From Chitinivorax sp. B (GTDB lineage: Bacteria; Pseudomonadota; Gammaproteobacteria; Burkholderiales; SCOH01), in contig NZ_SCOH01000031.1 of NCBI RefSeq assembly GCF_005503445.1, positions 1-64,000 of the forward strand: 64,000 nucleotides of DNA. Reading direction: 5' to 3'. Under the pieces are notes generated by a model. The model saw only the letters and a program-made list of their open reading frames with translations. It was not told where the DNA came from and did no database searches. Made by a program: the position numbers and the translations under genes. This document shows, in pieces, positions 8,903 to 18,147 of this stretch (position 1 is its first letter; every line of letters starts with the position of its first letter).

Positions 8903-9760
8903 CTACTTAATTTTCTGGAAAACAAATTCGTTACAAGCCATCCCACCTGCATTGGTTACAAGCTGAAGTAATGAATAACCCCGGTCCTTGTAAAAGTAGA
9001 AAACCTGCTCCGGCTTTGACACCTCAAAAGGATAACCCCCAATCCAATCTATTTTGTCATACCACCAGCTCATACCTCTATTCACACTGTAATTTCTAAT
9101 ATAATCGAAATAAACCTTAGGCTGGCGCCTGATTAAATGAATAAGAAAAGATCTTACTTCAAGCGGCAGATACACAGCCACGGCAAAAATATTCTTTAGC
9201 CCACCGGGCAAGCGGTTGTACATTTTCTTTATTGCAGCCCAGCGCCTGGACGCTCCACCTTGATCATTATAAAGTGCTATAAATAGTTTTCCGTTTTCTG
9301 CTACATTTGAATCGACATTAGCAATGGCTGACCACATATCACCCGTATGATGCAATACCCCCCAAGAATACACAACATCAAACTTACCCAAACCATTCAG
9401 AAAATTTTTATCAAGAACAGAACCAGTTTGGATTTTCCAGTCATCATCATTTTCGAAATAACGATGTTTAAGTTCTTTTGTACATGCAACGGATTGTGGA
9501 TCGTAGTCAAAGGAAATCACTCTCGCTCCCAATCGCTTGGCTGCGAGAGAAAATAAGCCACTTCCACTACCCGCATCAAGAAAAGACTTACCCTTCAACG
9601 TTTCAACTTCAAGCATTTTTTTGAGGCTAGCAACAGCATTCTGTATTCTCACCTCATCAAGTACATCTAGAAAATTGGCCCAATTATCCCCAAAAGAAAA
9701 GCGTTCGCCACTGCTGACCTCTTTCGCATGAGCATTAAGTATATTCGTATCTACCACCAT
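8903..9760 (-). CDS. Class I SAM-dependent methyltransferase
   Basis: A 285-residue protein with a Rossmann-like methyltransferase domain at about residues 45-175. Motif I is FLDAGSGSGLFSLAAKRLGA, the acidic residue after beta-2 is in SFDYDP, and motif IV-like sequence is VVYSWGVLHHTGDMW. This pattern resembles small-molecule or sugar methyltransferases of the UbiE/Methyltransf_11 type. The C-terminal third (about 190-285) is aromatic-rich and unassigned. The start has a GGGAGG site only 3 nt from the ATG; a GTG one codon later gives better spacing. The gene stands alone in an AT-rich tract with a low-GC codon choice, which suggests horizontal transfer. The substrate cannot be inferred. Confidence 0.85.
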   Translation of the reverse strand: MVVDTNILNAHAKEVSSGERFSFGDNWANFLDVLDEVRIQNAVASLKKMLEVETLKGKSFLDAGSGSGLFSLAAKRLGARVISFDYDPQSVACTKELKHRYFENDDDWKIQTGSVLDKNFLNGLGKFDVVYSWGVLHHTGDMWSAIANVDSNVAENGKLFIALYNDQGGASRRWAAIKKMYNRLPGGLKNIFAVAVYLPLEVRSFLIHLIRRQPKVYFDYIRNYSVNRGMSWWYDKIDWIGGYPFEVSKPEQVFYFYKDRGYSLLQLVTNAGGMACNEFVFQKIK

Positions 9761-10673
9761 CCACCTCCCAGAAAGGATTCATAATTCAGGTGACACAAAT
9801 GAACTTAATATGCATTTCAAGTGAAACATCATCTAATTTCACCACCAAAAGCAAATTAAGTCTTTACAAAACAACACCCTAACGCTTGATCACCCATTCA
9901 ATCAAATGCCATACATGACAAAAAAACAACATAAATCACACATATTAAAAGTCGAAACAGCAATGACACTCTTTATAAAAGCCAGAACACATTCAGTTAG
10001 TTAAAAAACCATCATGATATGACAATTATCAGACTATAGAATTTTTGAATAAATACCACGCAAGCCAACAATGTAAAACATATAAAAATGCAACGTCCGG
10101 CACCATACCACAGCCTACTGACAAAAATATCAAATATCAAATAATTGACGTTGCCAGACCAGCAAAAGCAGTCATAGGTAAACCTGTAACATCACACTTT
10201 ACCAAATAAGAATATAAAGATAATCATGACATAATCAAAATAGCATTTAAGGACACTATTCTGATCATAGTGAAGCATACCGAAAAAAGAAAAGTTTTGT
10301 ATTTTTACCTTATCCGGGTTATCACTTTTGCTTTATGGCTTGAGGTCATCAACTCACAGGCTCAACCCAATCCGTTATATACGAGTGATTTGTCATGCGA
10401 TTTGCAGGGTGACACTTTGCACAAGCCATTGATTTGGCCTGTTGACCACTTTGCTGATGGACTTGAAGGAATTTATTGCAACATATTGTTTTTAAAATAT
10501 TAAAAAGATGAGATCAACTAGTCCGGCAAACCAGCCGATCCATTCCCCGCAAGCCAGAATCTATCTACTACCAACACCTCAAGGCCTATTGTGTAGCTTG
10601 CTTTCAAATCGCCATCATCGATGTAAATCAGCATCATTGATAACAGCCGGTGACTCAACCCCCTATTACAACC
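9761..10673. other. AT-rich intergenic region without a supported gene
   Basis: About 900 bases, very AT-rich in the left two thirds. An open frame at 10270-10503 starts with a hydrophobic segment but has no known motif and poor start context, so I do not call it. No repeat array, tRNA or transposase is seen. Together with the methyltransferase gene this tract looks foreign to the surrounding core genome. Confidence 0.5.
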
Positions 10674-11936
10674 TTAAGCAACCACAGGCCGTACAACACG
10701 CAACCTAAGTGTAATGACCCCACACACCAATAACGCCACGCCCAATGCCGATGCAATGCCGGGCCATCCACCAGTACGCCATAACATCCCTGACCAAGAA
10801 CCAATCATGCTGGACCCCAAATAATAGGCTGTCAGATAAAATGCGGAAGCCAAGGCTTTGGCTCTTAAGGCTCGGCGGCCAACCCAACTGCCAGCCACAG
10901 CATGAGCAGCAAAAAAACCAAAGGTAAACAGCGCAATGCCCAGTATCAAAGGCAATAGGTGATCAGCCAATGTCAACCACAAGCCAAGCAACATGGCTCC
11001 TATCATCACCCACAACACATTGCGACGACCAAAGTGATCAGCCAGTCGCCCGACCCACGTTGAGGCTCCTATCCCAACCACATACAGGGCAAACACAAAA
11101 CCAATGGCACCTTGGCCAAGATTGAACGGCGCAACCAACAACCGATAGCCAAGATAGTTGTAAAGACTGACGAAACAGCCTGCCAGCAAAAATGCCAACA
11201 AGAACAACATTGGTAAACCAGGGTCACGAAGATGAAGCATCGCATCTTTGCGCCACTGCACAGCATCGAATCGGGCTGGCATGAAATGACGTGATGCAGG
11301 CAGACTACGCCAGAACTCCCAAGCAGCTAACAATCCCATTCCGCCCAATACAGCGACAGCCACTCGCCAGCCAGCCCAATCAGCCAATATGGCAGCAGTG
11401 AAACGCCCACTCATGCCGCCCAGTGCATTCCCCGCAATGTACAAACCCATTGCATAACCCAACGAACCAGGCTCTACCTCTTCACTAAGATAAGCCATTG
11501 CCACAGCAGGTAAGCCAGCCAACGCGATACCAAATAAAGTGCGCAACAACAGAAACTGTTGATAACCACTGGCAAATGCGCCCATGACCATCAGAATGGC
11601 CCCCAACAACAATGCCGCACTCATGGTCTGTTTGCGCCCTATTCGATCAGCCAGAAGGCTTGCAGGTATCAAGCTCAATGCAAGGCTACCGGTCGAAAAT
11701 GACAACACCCCGCTGGCGGCAGCAGGAGACAGGTCAAAAGTGCTGGAAAACAGTGGCATCAATGGTTGCATGCCATACAACATGGCAAAAGTGGCAAAGC
11801 CTCCTACAAACATGGCACGTGCTGTAGCGCGAAAGGCAGGCGTACCTGCTTTCAAACGGTCAACAGAAGCCACATTCTGGGTCAAGCCTGCAACAGAGGG
11901 GATTTGATCAGCACAAACAGAACGACTGGTGGACAT
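10674..11936 (-). CDS. MFS transporter, YnfM-like
   Basis: An inner-membrane transporter of about 420 residues with 12 predicted hydrophobic helices and major facilitator signatures, including LADRIGRKQTM in the loop between helices 2 and 3 and RLADHFGRRN in the second half. From memory it aligns closely to E. coli YnfM (GFATFALLY, MTYLSEE-like MAYLSEEV, GNALGGMSGR, NYLGYRL, GSWVGRRA). The family includes putative drug or metabolite exporters. A start at 11936 has GAAAG upstream; 11972 is possible but has no ribosome site. It is divergent from a LysR gene, the same arrangement as ynfM/ynfL in E. coli, so that regulator probably controls it. Confidence 0.9.
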   Translation of the reverse strand: MSTSRSVCADQIPSVAGLTQNVASVDRLKAGTPAFRATARAMFVGGFATFAMLYGMQPLMPLFSSTFDLSPAAASGVLSFSTGSLALSLIPASLLADRIGRKQTMSAALLLGAILMVMGAFASGYQQFLLLRTLFGIALAGLPAVAMAYLSEEVEPGSLGYAMGLYIAGNALGGMSGRFTAAILADWAGWRVAVAVLGGMGLLAAWEFWRSLPASRHFMPARFDAVQWRKDAMLHLRDPGLPMLFLLAFLLAGCFVSLYNYLGYRLLVAPFNLGQGAIGFVFALYVVGIGASTWVGRLADHFGRRNVLWVMIGAMLLGLWLTLADHLLPLILGIALFTFGFFAAHAVAGSWVGRRALRAKALASAFYLTAYYLGSSMIGSWSGMLWRTGGWPGIASALGVALLVCGVITLRLRVVRPVVA

Positions 11937-12022
11937 GACAACTTTCAGTGACAACAGATAAGGCGTTGTCATGCAGCTTAGATTTGCTTAAACAACCAGT
12001 CCAATATATATTTTCGCATTAA

Positions 12023-12043
12023 TTAATACTTTAAAAGTATTAA
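12023..12043. promoter_or_regulatory. Perfect palindrome touching the LysR start codon (likely operator)
   Basis: Half-site TTAATACTTT (12023-12032), one central A, then the exact complement AAAGTATTAA (12034-12043). It fits the T-N11-A form of LysR boxes and sits in the MFS/LysR divergent intergenic region. The ATG of the LysR gene begins at the next base, so the palindrome occupies the place of its ribosome binding site. Confidence 0.75.
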
Positions 12044-12937
12044 ATGGAACTACGACATCTCCGTTACTTTGTCACCGTGGCTGAAGAACTGCATTTTACC
12101 CGTGCAGCGCAACGGCTACACATAGGCCAACCACCACTTAGCCAACAAATCCAAGCGCTGGAGGCTGAGCTAGGAGTGCCATTATTCGAACGCCATAAGC
12201 GAAAAGTAGTGTTGACTGACGCAGGTCAGCATTTTCTGCTGCGGGCCAGACAGATCTTACAAGATACCCGAGATGCAACAGAGGAAGCACGCCGAGCAGC
12301 ACGTGGTGAAATCGGTGAGCTACGTATCGGCTTTACCTCGTCCCTACCGCTGACACCAGTCTTGCCTGCAGCGTTGCACGCCTACCGCCAATACTTCCCC
12401 AAAGTGACGCTGACTTTGCATGAAATGTTCACCTTCGATCAATTCGATGCACTACTACACCAACGCATCGACGTAGGATTTGTACGCTTCAACGGTCTTG
12501 AACCTGCGGCCGGTATTGTGGTCAAGGAATTACGTCGTGATCGCCTACGTGCAGTCGTCAACCTGAGTCATCCATTGGCAGGTAACGACAGCCTTTCAAT
12601 TGCGCAATTGCGAACAGAAGATCTGATTGGCTACCCAGCAGGTGTTGGTACAGGCCTGATTGCGGTGTTACGCGAGTTATGTGCTGCTCAAGGTTTTGAG
12701 CCAAGAATCACCCAGGTTGCAGGTGAAGCTACCACCCAGATTGGATTGGTTGCCGCCGGATTGGGAATTGCCGTGTTACCCTCCCCCTTGGAATGTGTCA
12801 AGGTTGAAGGAGTCCGATACGTCCCGCTGATCGATGTTGGTGCATATCTGTCAATGGGTATTGCCACACGCGAAGGTGACGCATCACCCTTGGTGAACGG
12901 CTTCATGACACATTTACCGCCAGATCTGACAACGTAA
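12044..12937 (+). CDS. LysR family transcriptional regulator, YnfL-like
   Basis: A 297-residue LysR protein. The N-terminus MELRHLRYFVTVAEELHFTR is a canonical LysR start, followed by the helix-turn-helix (AAQRLHIGQPPLSQQIQALE) and an effector domain (GELRIGFTSSLP ... GLGIAVLPSP). The start codon is certain from this match although no Shine-Dalgarno sequence precedes it. It is divergently transcribed from the YnfM-like exporter and is inferred to regulate both genes through the palindrome between them. The inducer is unknown. Confidence 0.93.
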   Translation: MELRHLRYFVTVAEELHFTRAAQRLHIGQPPLSQQIQALEAELGVPLFERHKRKVVLTDAGQHFLLRARQILQDTRDATEEARRAARGEIGELRIGFTSSLPLTPVLPAALHAYRQYFPKVTLTLHEMFTFDQFDALLHQRIDVGFVRFNGLEPAAGIVVKELRRDRLRAVVNLSHPLAGNDSLSIAQLRTEDLIGYPAGVGTGLIAVLRELCAAQGFEPRITQVAGEATTQIGLVAAGLGIAVLPSPLECVKVEGVRYVPLIDVGAYLSMGIATREGDASPLVNGFMTHLPPDLTT

Positions 12938-13100
12938 GCATCACTTGACGTTCTGTACACTGCGAACAAAGGGCAAGTCACGATACAATTTACCGTGGAA
13001 TTCACGAAATCGCATACATACAACCAGGAAAACCCCGGTTTTCAGCGAACACGACATACCGCACAATGCGCGGCGACAGAAACCAGCACGGATACATTCA

Positions 13101-13742
13101 ATGGACGATCTCAGCAAGTTTCTCCAAGGTTTTCAACGCTTCAAGCAAAAATATTTTGCCGACGACAAGGCGCTTTATGAACGACTGACACAGGAAGGGC
13201 AAAAGCCATCCACCCTGGTGATTGGCTGTTGTGATGCCCGTGTCGACCCGGCCCTGATTACCGATTGTGCACCCGGTGACATGTTCGTCATCCGTAACGT
13301 GGCTAACCTGGTCCCGCCACGTGAAGTCGGTCCGACCAACCAGGGCGTGTCTGCCGCCTTGGAGTTCGGTGTATCGGTCTTGAATGTGGAGCGCATCATC
13401 GTGCTAGGTCATGCCCACTGTGGCGGCATTGCAGCACTCATGAAGGATGACATGGGCAGCGCATCAGCCGGTTACCTTGCCCGCTGGATTGGCATTGCAG
13501 AACCCGCCCGACAACGCGTATGGGAAGAATTTGGCGAAAGACCCATCGAAGAACAGATTCGTGCCTGCGAATTGGCCTCTATCTTGGTATCACTCAACAA
13601 CCTCCTGACTTTTCCTTGGATTCGCGAACGCGTCGAGCAGGGTCAGCTGAACCTGCACGGTTGGTATTTTGACTTTGAACAGGGCGACCTACTGGGCTAT
13701 CACCCCCCCAGTGGCGAATTTGTCTCACTGGGAAGCAAATAA
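13101..13742 (+). CDS. Beta-carbonic anhydrase (first of two)
   Basis: This enzyme interconverts CO2 and bicarbonate with a zinc cofactor. The 213-residue protein carries the beta-class signatures: zinc ligands C43, H104 and C107 (GCCDARVDP and GHAHCGG) and the catalytic Asp45-Arg47 dyad. Usual family length. The ATG at 13101 is chosen because homology begins there (MDDLSKFLQGFQRF); a longer frame from 12945 has no homologous N-terminus. A second, closely related gene lies 145 bp downstream, so this is a tandem duplication. A GC-rich hairpin lies between the two copies. Confidence 0.95.
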   Translation: MDDLSKFLQGFQRFKQKYFADDKALYERLTQEGQKPSTLVIGCCDARVDPALITDCAPGDMFVIRNVANLVPPREVGPTNQGVSAALEFGVSVLNVERIIVLGHAHCGGIAALMKDDMGSASAGYLARWIGIAEPARQRVWEEFGERPIEEQIRACELASILVSLNNLLTFPWIRERVEQGQLNLHGWYFDFEQGDLLGYHPPSGEFVSLGSK

Positions 13743-13751
13743 GCTCCCACC

Positions 13752-13778
13752 ACCCGGCGGCACACATGACCGCCGGGT
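13752..13778 (+). terminator. GC-rich hairpin between the carbonic anhydrase genes
   Basis: ACCCGGCGG (13752-13760) pairs with CCGCCGGGT (13770-13778). No run of T follows, so it is at best a weak terminator; it may instead protect the upstream mRNA end. Confidence 0.5.
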
Positions 13779-13887
13779 CAATAGTTTGACTACACCTTAC
13801 GAACTACCCCGACCTCACCGTCAGATCAATTCTGCCTGATCATGCTACTTGCTAAGCTATTCCCACATTCGCATCAGGGAAATCATC

Positions 13888-14547
13888 ATGCAGGATATCG
13901 AGCGTTTTCTGGCTGGATTCCAGCATTTCCAGCAAAAATACTTTGTTGACCAGCCCGAGCTGTTTGACGATCTGCGTCAAGGCCAGCATCCAGCCACTCT
14001 GCTGATCGGATGCTGTGACTCTCGCGCCGACCCAGCCCTGCTGATGGGCTGTGACCCAGGCGATATCTTCACGATTCGAAATGTGGCCGCCTTGGTCCCG
14101 CCACTGGAACAGGGCACCACCAATCAGGGTGTTTCCGCAGCAATGGAATTTGCCGTATGCGGCCTGAATGTGGCACGCATCATCGTACTTGGTCATGCAT
14201 GCTGCGGCGGTATCCGGGCACTGATGCAGGGTGCCGATCAATTGACGCCAGACAGCTTTCTCAGGCGATGGGTCAACATTGCCAAACCAGCTCGTGATCA
14301 GGTCCTGCGCGATCCCAACCTACTTACTCCCGAAGCCCAGCAGAAAGCTGCAGAACTCGCATCCATCCTGGTCTCGCTGGAAAACCTACTAACATTCCCC
14401 TGGATACGGGAACGGGTCGAAACGGGCAAATTGACCATCCATGGCTGGTACTTCGACATTCAGCAAGGTGCTTTACTGGCCTACTCACCACGACGTGGCA
14501 CCTTCCTGCCCATGGTCTGCCCGATCGACCGCAAACCAGCCTTCTGA
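13888..14547 (+). CDS. Beta-carbonic anhydrase (second of two)
   Basis: A 219-residue paralog of the gene just upstream. Zinc ligands C42, H103 and C106 and the D44-R46 dyad are intact (GCCDSRADP, GHACCGG), so both copies should be active. The two proteins share the order FLxGFQxFxQKYF, NQGVSAAxEF and LLTFPWIRERVExGxLxxHGWYFD, with many conservative differences, so the duplication is not recent. The start has AGGGA 7 nt upstream. Differential regulation is plausible because a separate promoter region of about 110 bp precedes this copy. Confidence 0.95.
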   Translation: MQDIERFLAGFQHFQQKYFVDQPELFDDLRQGQHPATLLIGCCDSRADPALLMGCDPGDIFTIRNVAALVPPLEQGTTNQGVSAAMEFAVCGLNVARIIVLGHACCGGIRALMQGADQLTPDSFLRRWVNIAKPARDQVLRDPNLLTPEAQQKAAELASILVSLENLLTFPWIRERVETGKLTIHGWYFDIQQGALLAYSPRRGTFLPMVCPIDRKPAF

Positions 14548-14654
14548 CCTGTGGCTTTTCACACCACAGCAGCCCGCAACCCCTCGATTCTGGTACAATT
14601 TCCGGTTTTCAGTTAATGAACTGGCGCAACACGCCCGTACAAGGATTGCCGGAC

Positions 14655-15759
14655 ATGGAAGCAGAACGCCTCAATCAGATCGTCAACTCGCTACAAGACC
14701 TCGCTGCTCGAAACGATGAGCTGCGGAGGTATCTTTGACTACGATCAGAAAAAAGACCGACTTGAAGAAGTTACCCGCCTGACGGAAGACGCCAGTATCT
14801 GGAGTGATCCCAAAAAAGCACAGGAACTGGGCAAAGAACGCAAGCTGCTTGAGGGTGTAGTCAACACCATCGATAGCGTTGCCGGCGCCATTGCCGACAG
14901 TCTGGAGCTGTTTGAAATGGGTAAATCGGAAGAAGACTGGGACACGGTCATGGCTGTCGAAGCTGATGCCGCCGACATTGAAAAGCGGGTAGCCGATCTG
15001 GAATTCCGCCGAATGTTCAACGACCCGATGGATCCGAACAACTGCTTCATCGACATCAAAGCCGGTGCCGGTGGTACTGAGGCGCAAGACTGGGCAGGCA
15101 TGCTGGAGCGCATGTATCTGCGATACAGTGAGCGCAAGGGGTTCAAGGTCGAAGTTCTGGAAGAGTCCGAGGGTGAAGTGGCCGGCATCTCCAGCGCTAC
15201 ACTGAAAATCTCTGGTGAGTATGCATACGGCCTGTTACGCACCGAAGTGGGCGTTCACCGCCTGGTTCGCGTATCACCGTTCGACTCCAATGCACGTCGC
15301 CATACATCGTTCTCCAGCGTGTTCGTATATCCCGAAGTTGACGACAGTTTCGAAATCGAAATCAATCCGGCAGATTTGCGAACCGACACTTTCCGTGCCT
15401 CAGGTGCGGGTGGTCAGCACATTAACAAGACCGACTCGGCGGTACGTATCACCCACATGCCGTCTGGCATCGTCGTGCAATGCCAAAATGACCGTTCGCA
15501 ACACCGCAACCGCGATGAGGCCATGAGCATGTTGCGTGCCAAGCTTTATGAACTGGAATTGCGCAAACGCAACGAAGCCAAACAGGCACTCGAAGACAGT
15601 AAATCCGATATCGGCTGGGGCCATCAGATCCGTTCATATGTCTTCGACCAATCCCGCGTCAAAGATCTGCGCACCAACGTAGAAGTGGGTAACGTCAAAG
15701 GTGTCATGGATGGTGATCTGGACATCTTCATCGAAGCCAGTCTGAAACAAGGCGTGTAA
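14655..15759 (+). CDS. prfB: Peptide chain release factor 2 with programmed +1 frameshift
   Basis: RF2 terminates translation at UGA and UAA. The reading frame begins with ATG at 14655, runs 27 codons to CTT (14733-14735), meets an in-frame TGA (14736-14738), and continues in the +1 frame from GAC at 14737, giving about 367 residues. The anticodon-mimic SPF ([16 protein letters not shown]) and the catalytic GGQ ([16 protein letters not shown]) are present. The frameshift lets RF2 control its own synthesis: low RF2 makes ribosomes pause at TGA and shift. An ivy-type gene and lysS follow; prfB-lysS proximity is common in proteobacteria. Simple gene callers will truncate this gene to start at 14716. 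Confidence 0.96.
14725..14739 (+). promoter_or_regulatory. RF2 programmed +1 frameshift site
   Basis: An internal Shine-Dalgarno-like GGAGG (14725-14729), a TAT codon, the slippery CTT (14733-14735), and TGA followed by C (14736-14739). This is the classical CTTTGAC recoding signal of prfB. Confidence 0.95.
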
Positions 15760-15862
15760 CCAGGCCTTGAGGCTGACCGGCAGCATTTGATGCTTCATCG
15801 GAAGACCCGTGCCGGTCAATGCGCCGGCCAACATCAGCGCTGATCACTAAGGATCGACCCAC

Positions 15863-16324
15863 ATGCTCAAATACATTGCCATTGTGTTGTTGACGGGAAT
15901 GACCTTGTCGCTACCCAGCCTGGCTGGCAACACCGCATTACCGAAGCGAGCCGAAGGCGATTATCTATTCAGCCTGATCAAAAAACCGGGCTACAAACAA
16001 GCTTGGCAAGCCATGCTTGCTGGCAGCAATGCGCCGACCTGGATCAAGCAGGCCAGCGGCCCTTCGAGCCCCAGCACACAGCTTGCCTATCAAGGCCACC
16101 ACTACGAACTGGCCAATAGCTGCAAACAACACGATTGCGGCAATAATCGGGTACTGGTTCTATTCGACGTGGCAAAACGTCAAGCCTGGGGGGTTTGGGC
16201 CAAACTGCCTGATGACACACCGGTAGCACGCTCCGTTGAGCCAGAGTTGACCTGGTATGGCAAACCGGACGATACGATCCGTCAATTGCTGACAACTGAA
16301 CTGGATCGTGAACTTAAAAACTGA
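15863..16324 (+). CDS. ivy: Ivy family inhibitor of vertebrate-type lysozyme
   Basis: A 153-residue exported protein. Residues 1-21 form a signal peptide ending LPSLAG. The mature part contains the Ivy hallmark loop ELANSCKQHDCGNN, in which the Cys-x-x-His-Asp-Cys loop plugs the active site of C-type lysozyme and the two cysteines form a disulphide. Ivy proteins act in the periplasm and protect peptidoglycan from host or environmental lysozyme. The length fits the family. It lies between prfB and lysS in the same direction and may be read from the prfB promoter or its own. The assignment rests mainly on the loop motif and layout. Confidence 0.85.
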   Translation: MLKYIAIVLLTGMTLSLPSLAGNTALPKRAEGDYLFSLIKKPGYKQAWQAMLAGSNAPTWIKQASGPSSPSTQLAYQGHHYELANSCKQHDCGNNRVLVLFDVAKRQAWGVWAKLPDDTPVARSVEPELTWYGKPDDTIRQLLTTELDRELKN

Positions 16325-16410
16325 GGGTTCACCACCTGAGGCAAACATGCCACAACAACTGACCTTCACACACTTTGCCCGCCTGGATCGGGCTGCAACA
16401 AGGTAAACAT

Positions 16411-17919
16411 ATGAACGAGAACATTGAAGCAGGTGCACCGCATCAAGACGAAAATCAACTCATCGCCGAACGCCGTGCCAAGTTGACGGAAATCCGCAAA
16501 CAGGGCGTAGCCTTCCCCAACGACTTCAAACGCGAACATCTGGCTGCTGATCTGCATGCCAAATACGCTGGTGTAGAAAAAGAAGCGCTGGAAGCTGACA
16601 AGATCGAAGTATCGGTCGCTGGTCGCATGATGTTGAAACGGGTGATGGGTAAAGCCAGCTTTGCCACCCTGCAAGATGGTTCCGCTCGTATCCAGCTGTA
16701 CGTCGCTAACGATTCCGCTGGCGAAGAAGCCCACGGCGCATTCAAGCACTGGGACTTGGGCGATATTCTGGCCGCACGTGGCACCCTGATGAAAACCCGT
16801 ACCGGGGAACTGACCGTACTGGTAACCGAAATCCGCCTGCTGGCCAAGGCATTGCGCCCGTTGCCTGAAAAATTCCACGGCATGACCGATCAGGAACAGA
16901 AGTATCGCCAGCGTTATCTGGACCTGATCTCCAACGAACAGAGCCGCGACACCTTCATCAAACGCTCCAAGATCATCCAACGCGTGCGAGAAGTCATGGT
17001 CAACGAAGGTTATCTGGAAGTCGAAACCCCGATGATGCACCCCATCCCCGGTGGTGCAGCGGCCAAGCCTTTCACCACACATCATAATGCACTGGACATG
17101 CAATTGTTCCTGCGCATTGCACCGGAACTGTATCTGAAACGACTGGTGGTTGGCGGCATGGAACGCGTGTTCGAAATCAACCGCAATTTCCGTAACGAGG
17201 GGATGAGCACCCGTCATAATCCCGAGTTCACCATGATGGAGTTCTATGAAGCTTACGCTGATTACAAGCGCATGATGGAGCTCACCGAAACCGTGATTCG
17301 AGAATGTGCACGCGCCGTACACGGCCACGCCGTCGTCGAATGCCAGGGTAAGGTGGTGGATCTGTCCAAGCCATTTGCACGCCTGACAGTGACTGAAGCC
17401 ATCCTGAGGTACAACCCGCAATATACCGAAGCACAACTTAACGACCGCGCTTGGCTCAAGGAAGAAATCGAACGCCTAGGCGGCAAGCTGGTGATGACTG
17501 ACGGCATATCCGGCCTGCAATTCTCGCTATTTGAAGAAACCACCGAAGAAAAGCTATGGGAGCCAACCTACATCATCGATTATCCAATCGAAATTTCCCC
17601 GCTGGCACGTGAATCCGACCAGCACAAAGGCATTACCGAGCGCTTTGAATTATTCGTACTGGGTCGCGAGCTGGCCAATGGCTTCTCGGAATTGAATGAT
17701 CCGGAAGATCAAGCTGAGCGCTTCCTGGAACAAGTTCGCCAGAAAGACGCCGGTGACGACGAAGCCATGCATTACGACGCTGATTACATCCGCGCACTGG
17801 AACACGGCATGCCGCCTGCCGGCGGCTGCGGTATCGGTATCGACCGCCTGGTCATGTTGCTGACCGATGCACCTTCAATTCGTGACGTTATTCTGTTCCC
17901 GCAAATGCGCCCCGAATAG
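16411..17919 (+). CDS. lysS: Lysyl-tRNA synthetase, class II
   Basis: Charges tRNA-Lys with lysine in the cytoplasm. The 502-residue protein has the N-terminal OB-fold anticodon-binding domain (about 60-170) and the class II catalytic core: motif 1 near [19 protein letters not shown], motif 2 [25 protein letters not shown], and motif 3 [14 protein letters not shown]. The length is normal. ATG at 16411 is preceded by AAGG; a longer frame from 16375 is not supported. A strong terminator lies about 90 nt downstream. Confidence 0.97.
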   Translation: MNENIEAGAPHQDENQLIAERRAKLTEIRKQGVAFPNDFKREHLAADLHAKYAGVEKEALEADKIEVSVAGRMMLKRVMGKASFATLQDGSARIQLYVANDSAGEEAHGAFKHWDLGDILAARGTLMKTRTGELTVLVTEIRLLAKALRPLPEKFHGMTDQEQKYRQRYLDLISNEQSRDTFIKRSKIIQRVREVMVNEGYLEVETPMMHPIPGGAAAKPFTTHHNALDMQLFLRIAPELYLKRLVVGGMERVFEINRNFRNEGMSTRHNPEFTMMEFYEAYADYKRMMELTETVIRECARAVHGHAVVECQGKVVDLSKPFARLTVTEAILRYNPQYTEAQLNDRAWLKEEIERLGGKLVMTDGISGLQFSLFEETTEEKLWEPTYIIDYPIEISPLARESDQHKGITERFELFVLGRELANGFSELNDPEDQAERFLEQVRQKDAGDDEAMHYDADYIRALEHGMPPAGGCGIGIDRLVMLLTDAPSIRDVILFPQMRPE

Positions 17920-18006
17920 AATCCAAACCTGTTCAGCCATATGTAGGTTTGCAGAGGTTGTGTAAATTTTGAGCATTTAGGTGAAAAAACCCGTGCTCAT
18001 TTTAAG

Positions 18007-18040
18007 AAAGCCCCGACTTTAAGTCGGGGCTTTTCTTTTT
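18007..18040 (+). terminator. Strong terminator after lysS
   Basis: A 13-bp perfect stem, AAAGCCCCGACTT (18007-18019) with its complement (18021-18033), followed by a T-rich run to 18040. Probably bidirectional in stem but T-tract on the + strand. Confidence 0.9.
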
Positions 18041-18093
18041 CATACATGGAATAGGCTGTGTTTAGGCAGCTCTGCACGAATCCAGTTTTCGTT

Positions 18094-18127
18094 AAACTAG
18101 CAACCTCCCGAAACTAGCAGCCTCCCG
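18094..18127 (+). repeat. 17-bp tandem repeat at the edge of the IS scar
   Basis: Two adjacent copies of a unit beginning AAACTAGCA and ending CCTCCCG (18094-18110 and 18111-18127) differ at one position. They lie just upstream of the IS5-type remnant and may derive from its end or from a target-site event. Confidence 0.7.
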
Positions 18128-18147
18128 CCCTTCGAGAGCGCTCTACC

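Noticed and set aside
10270-10503. Plus-strand open frame with a hydrophobic N-terminus
   Set aside because: Could be a small secreted protein, but there is no ribosome site of note and no similarity to recognised families.
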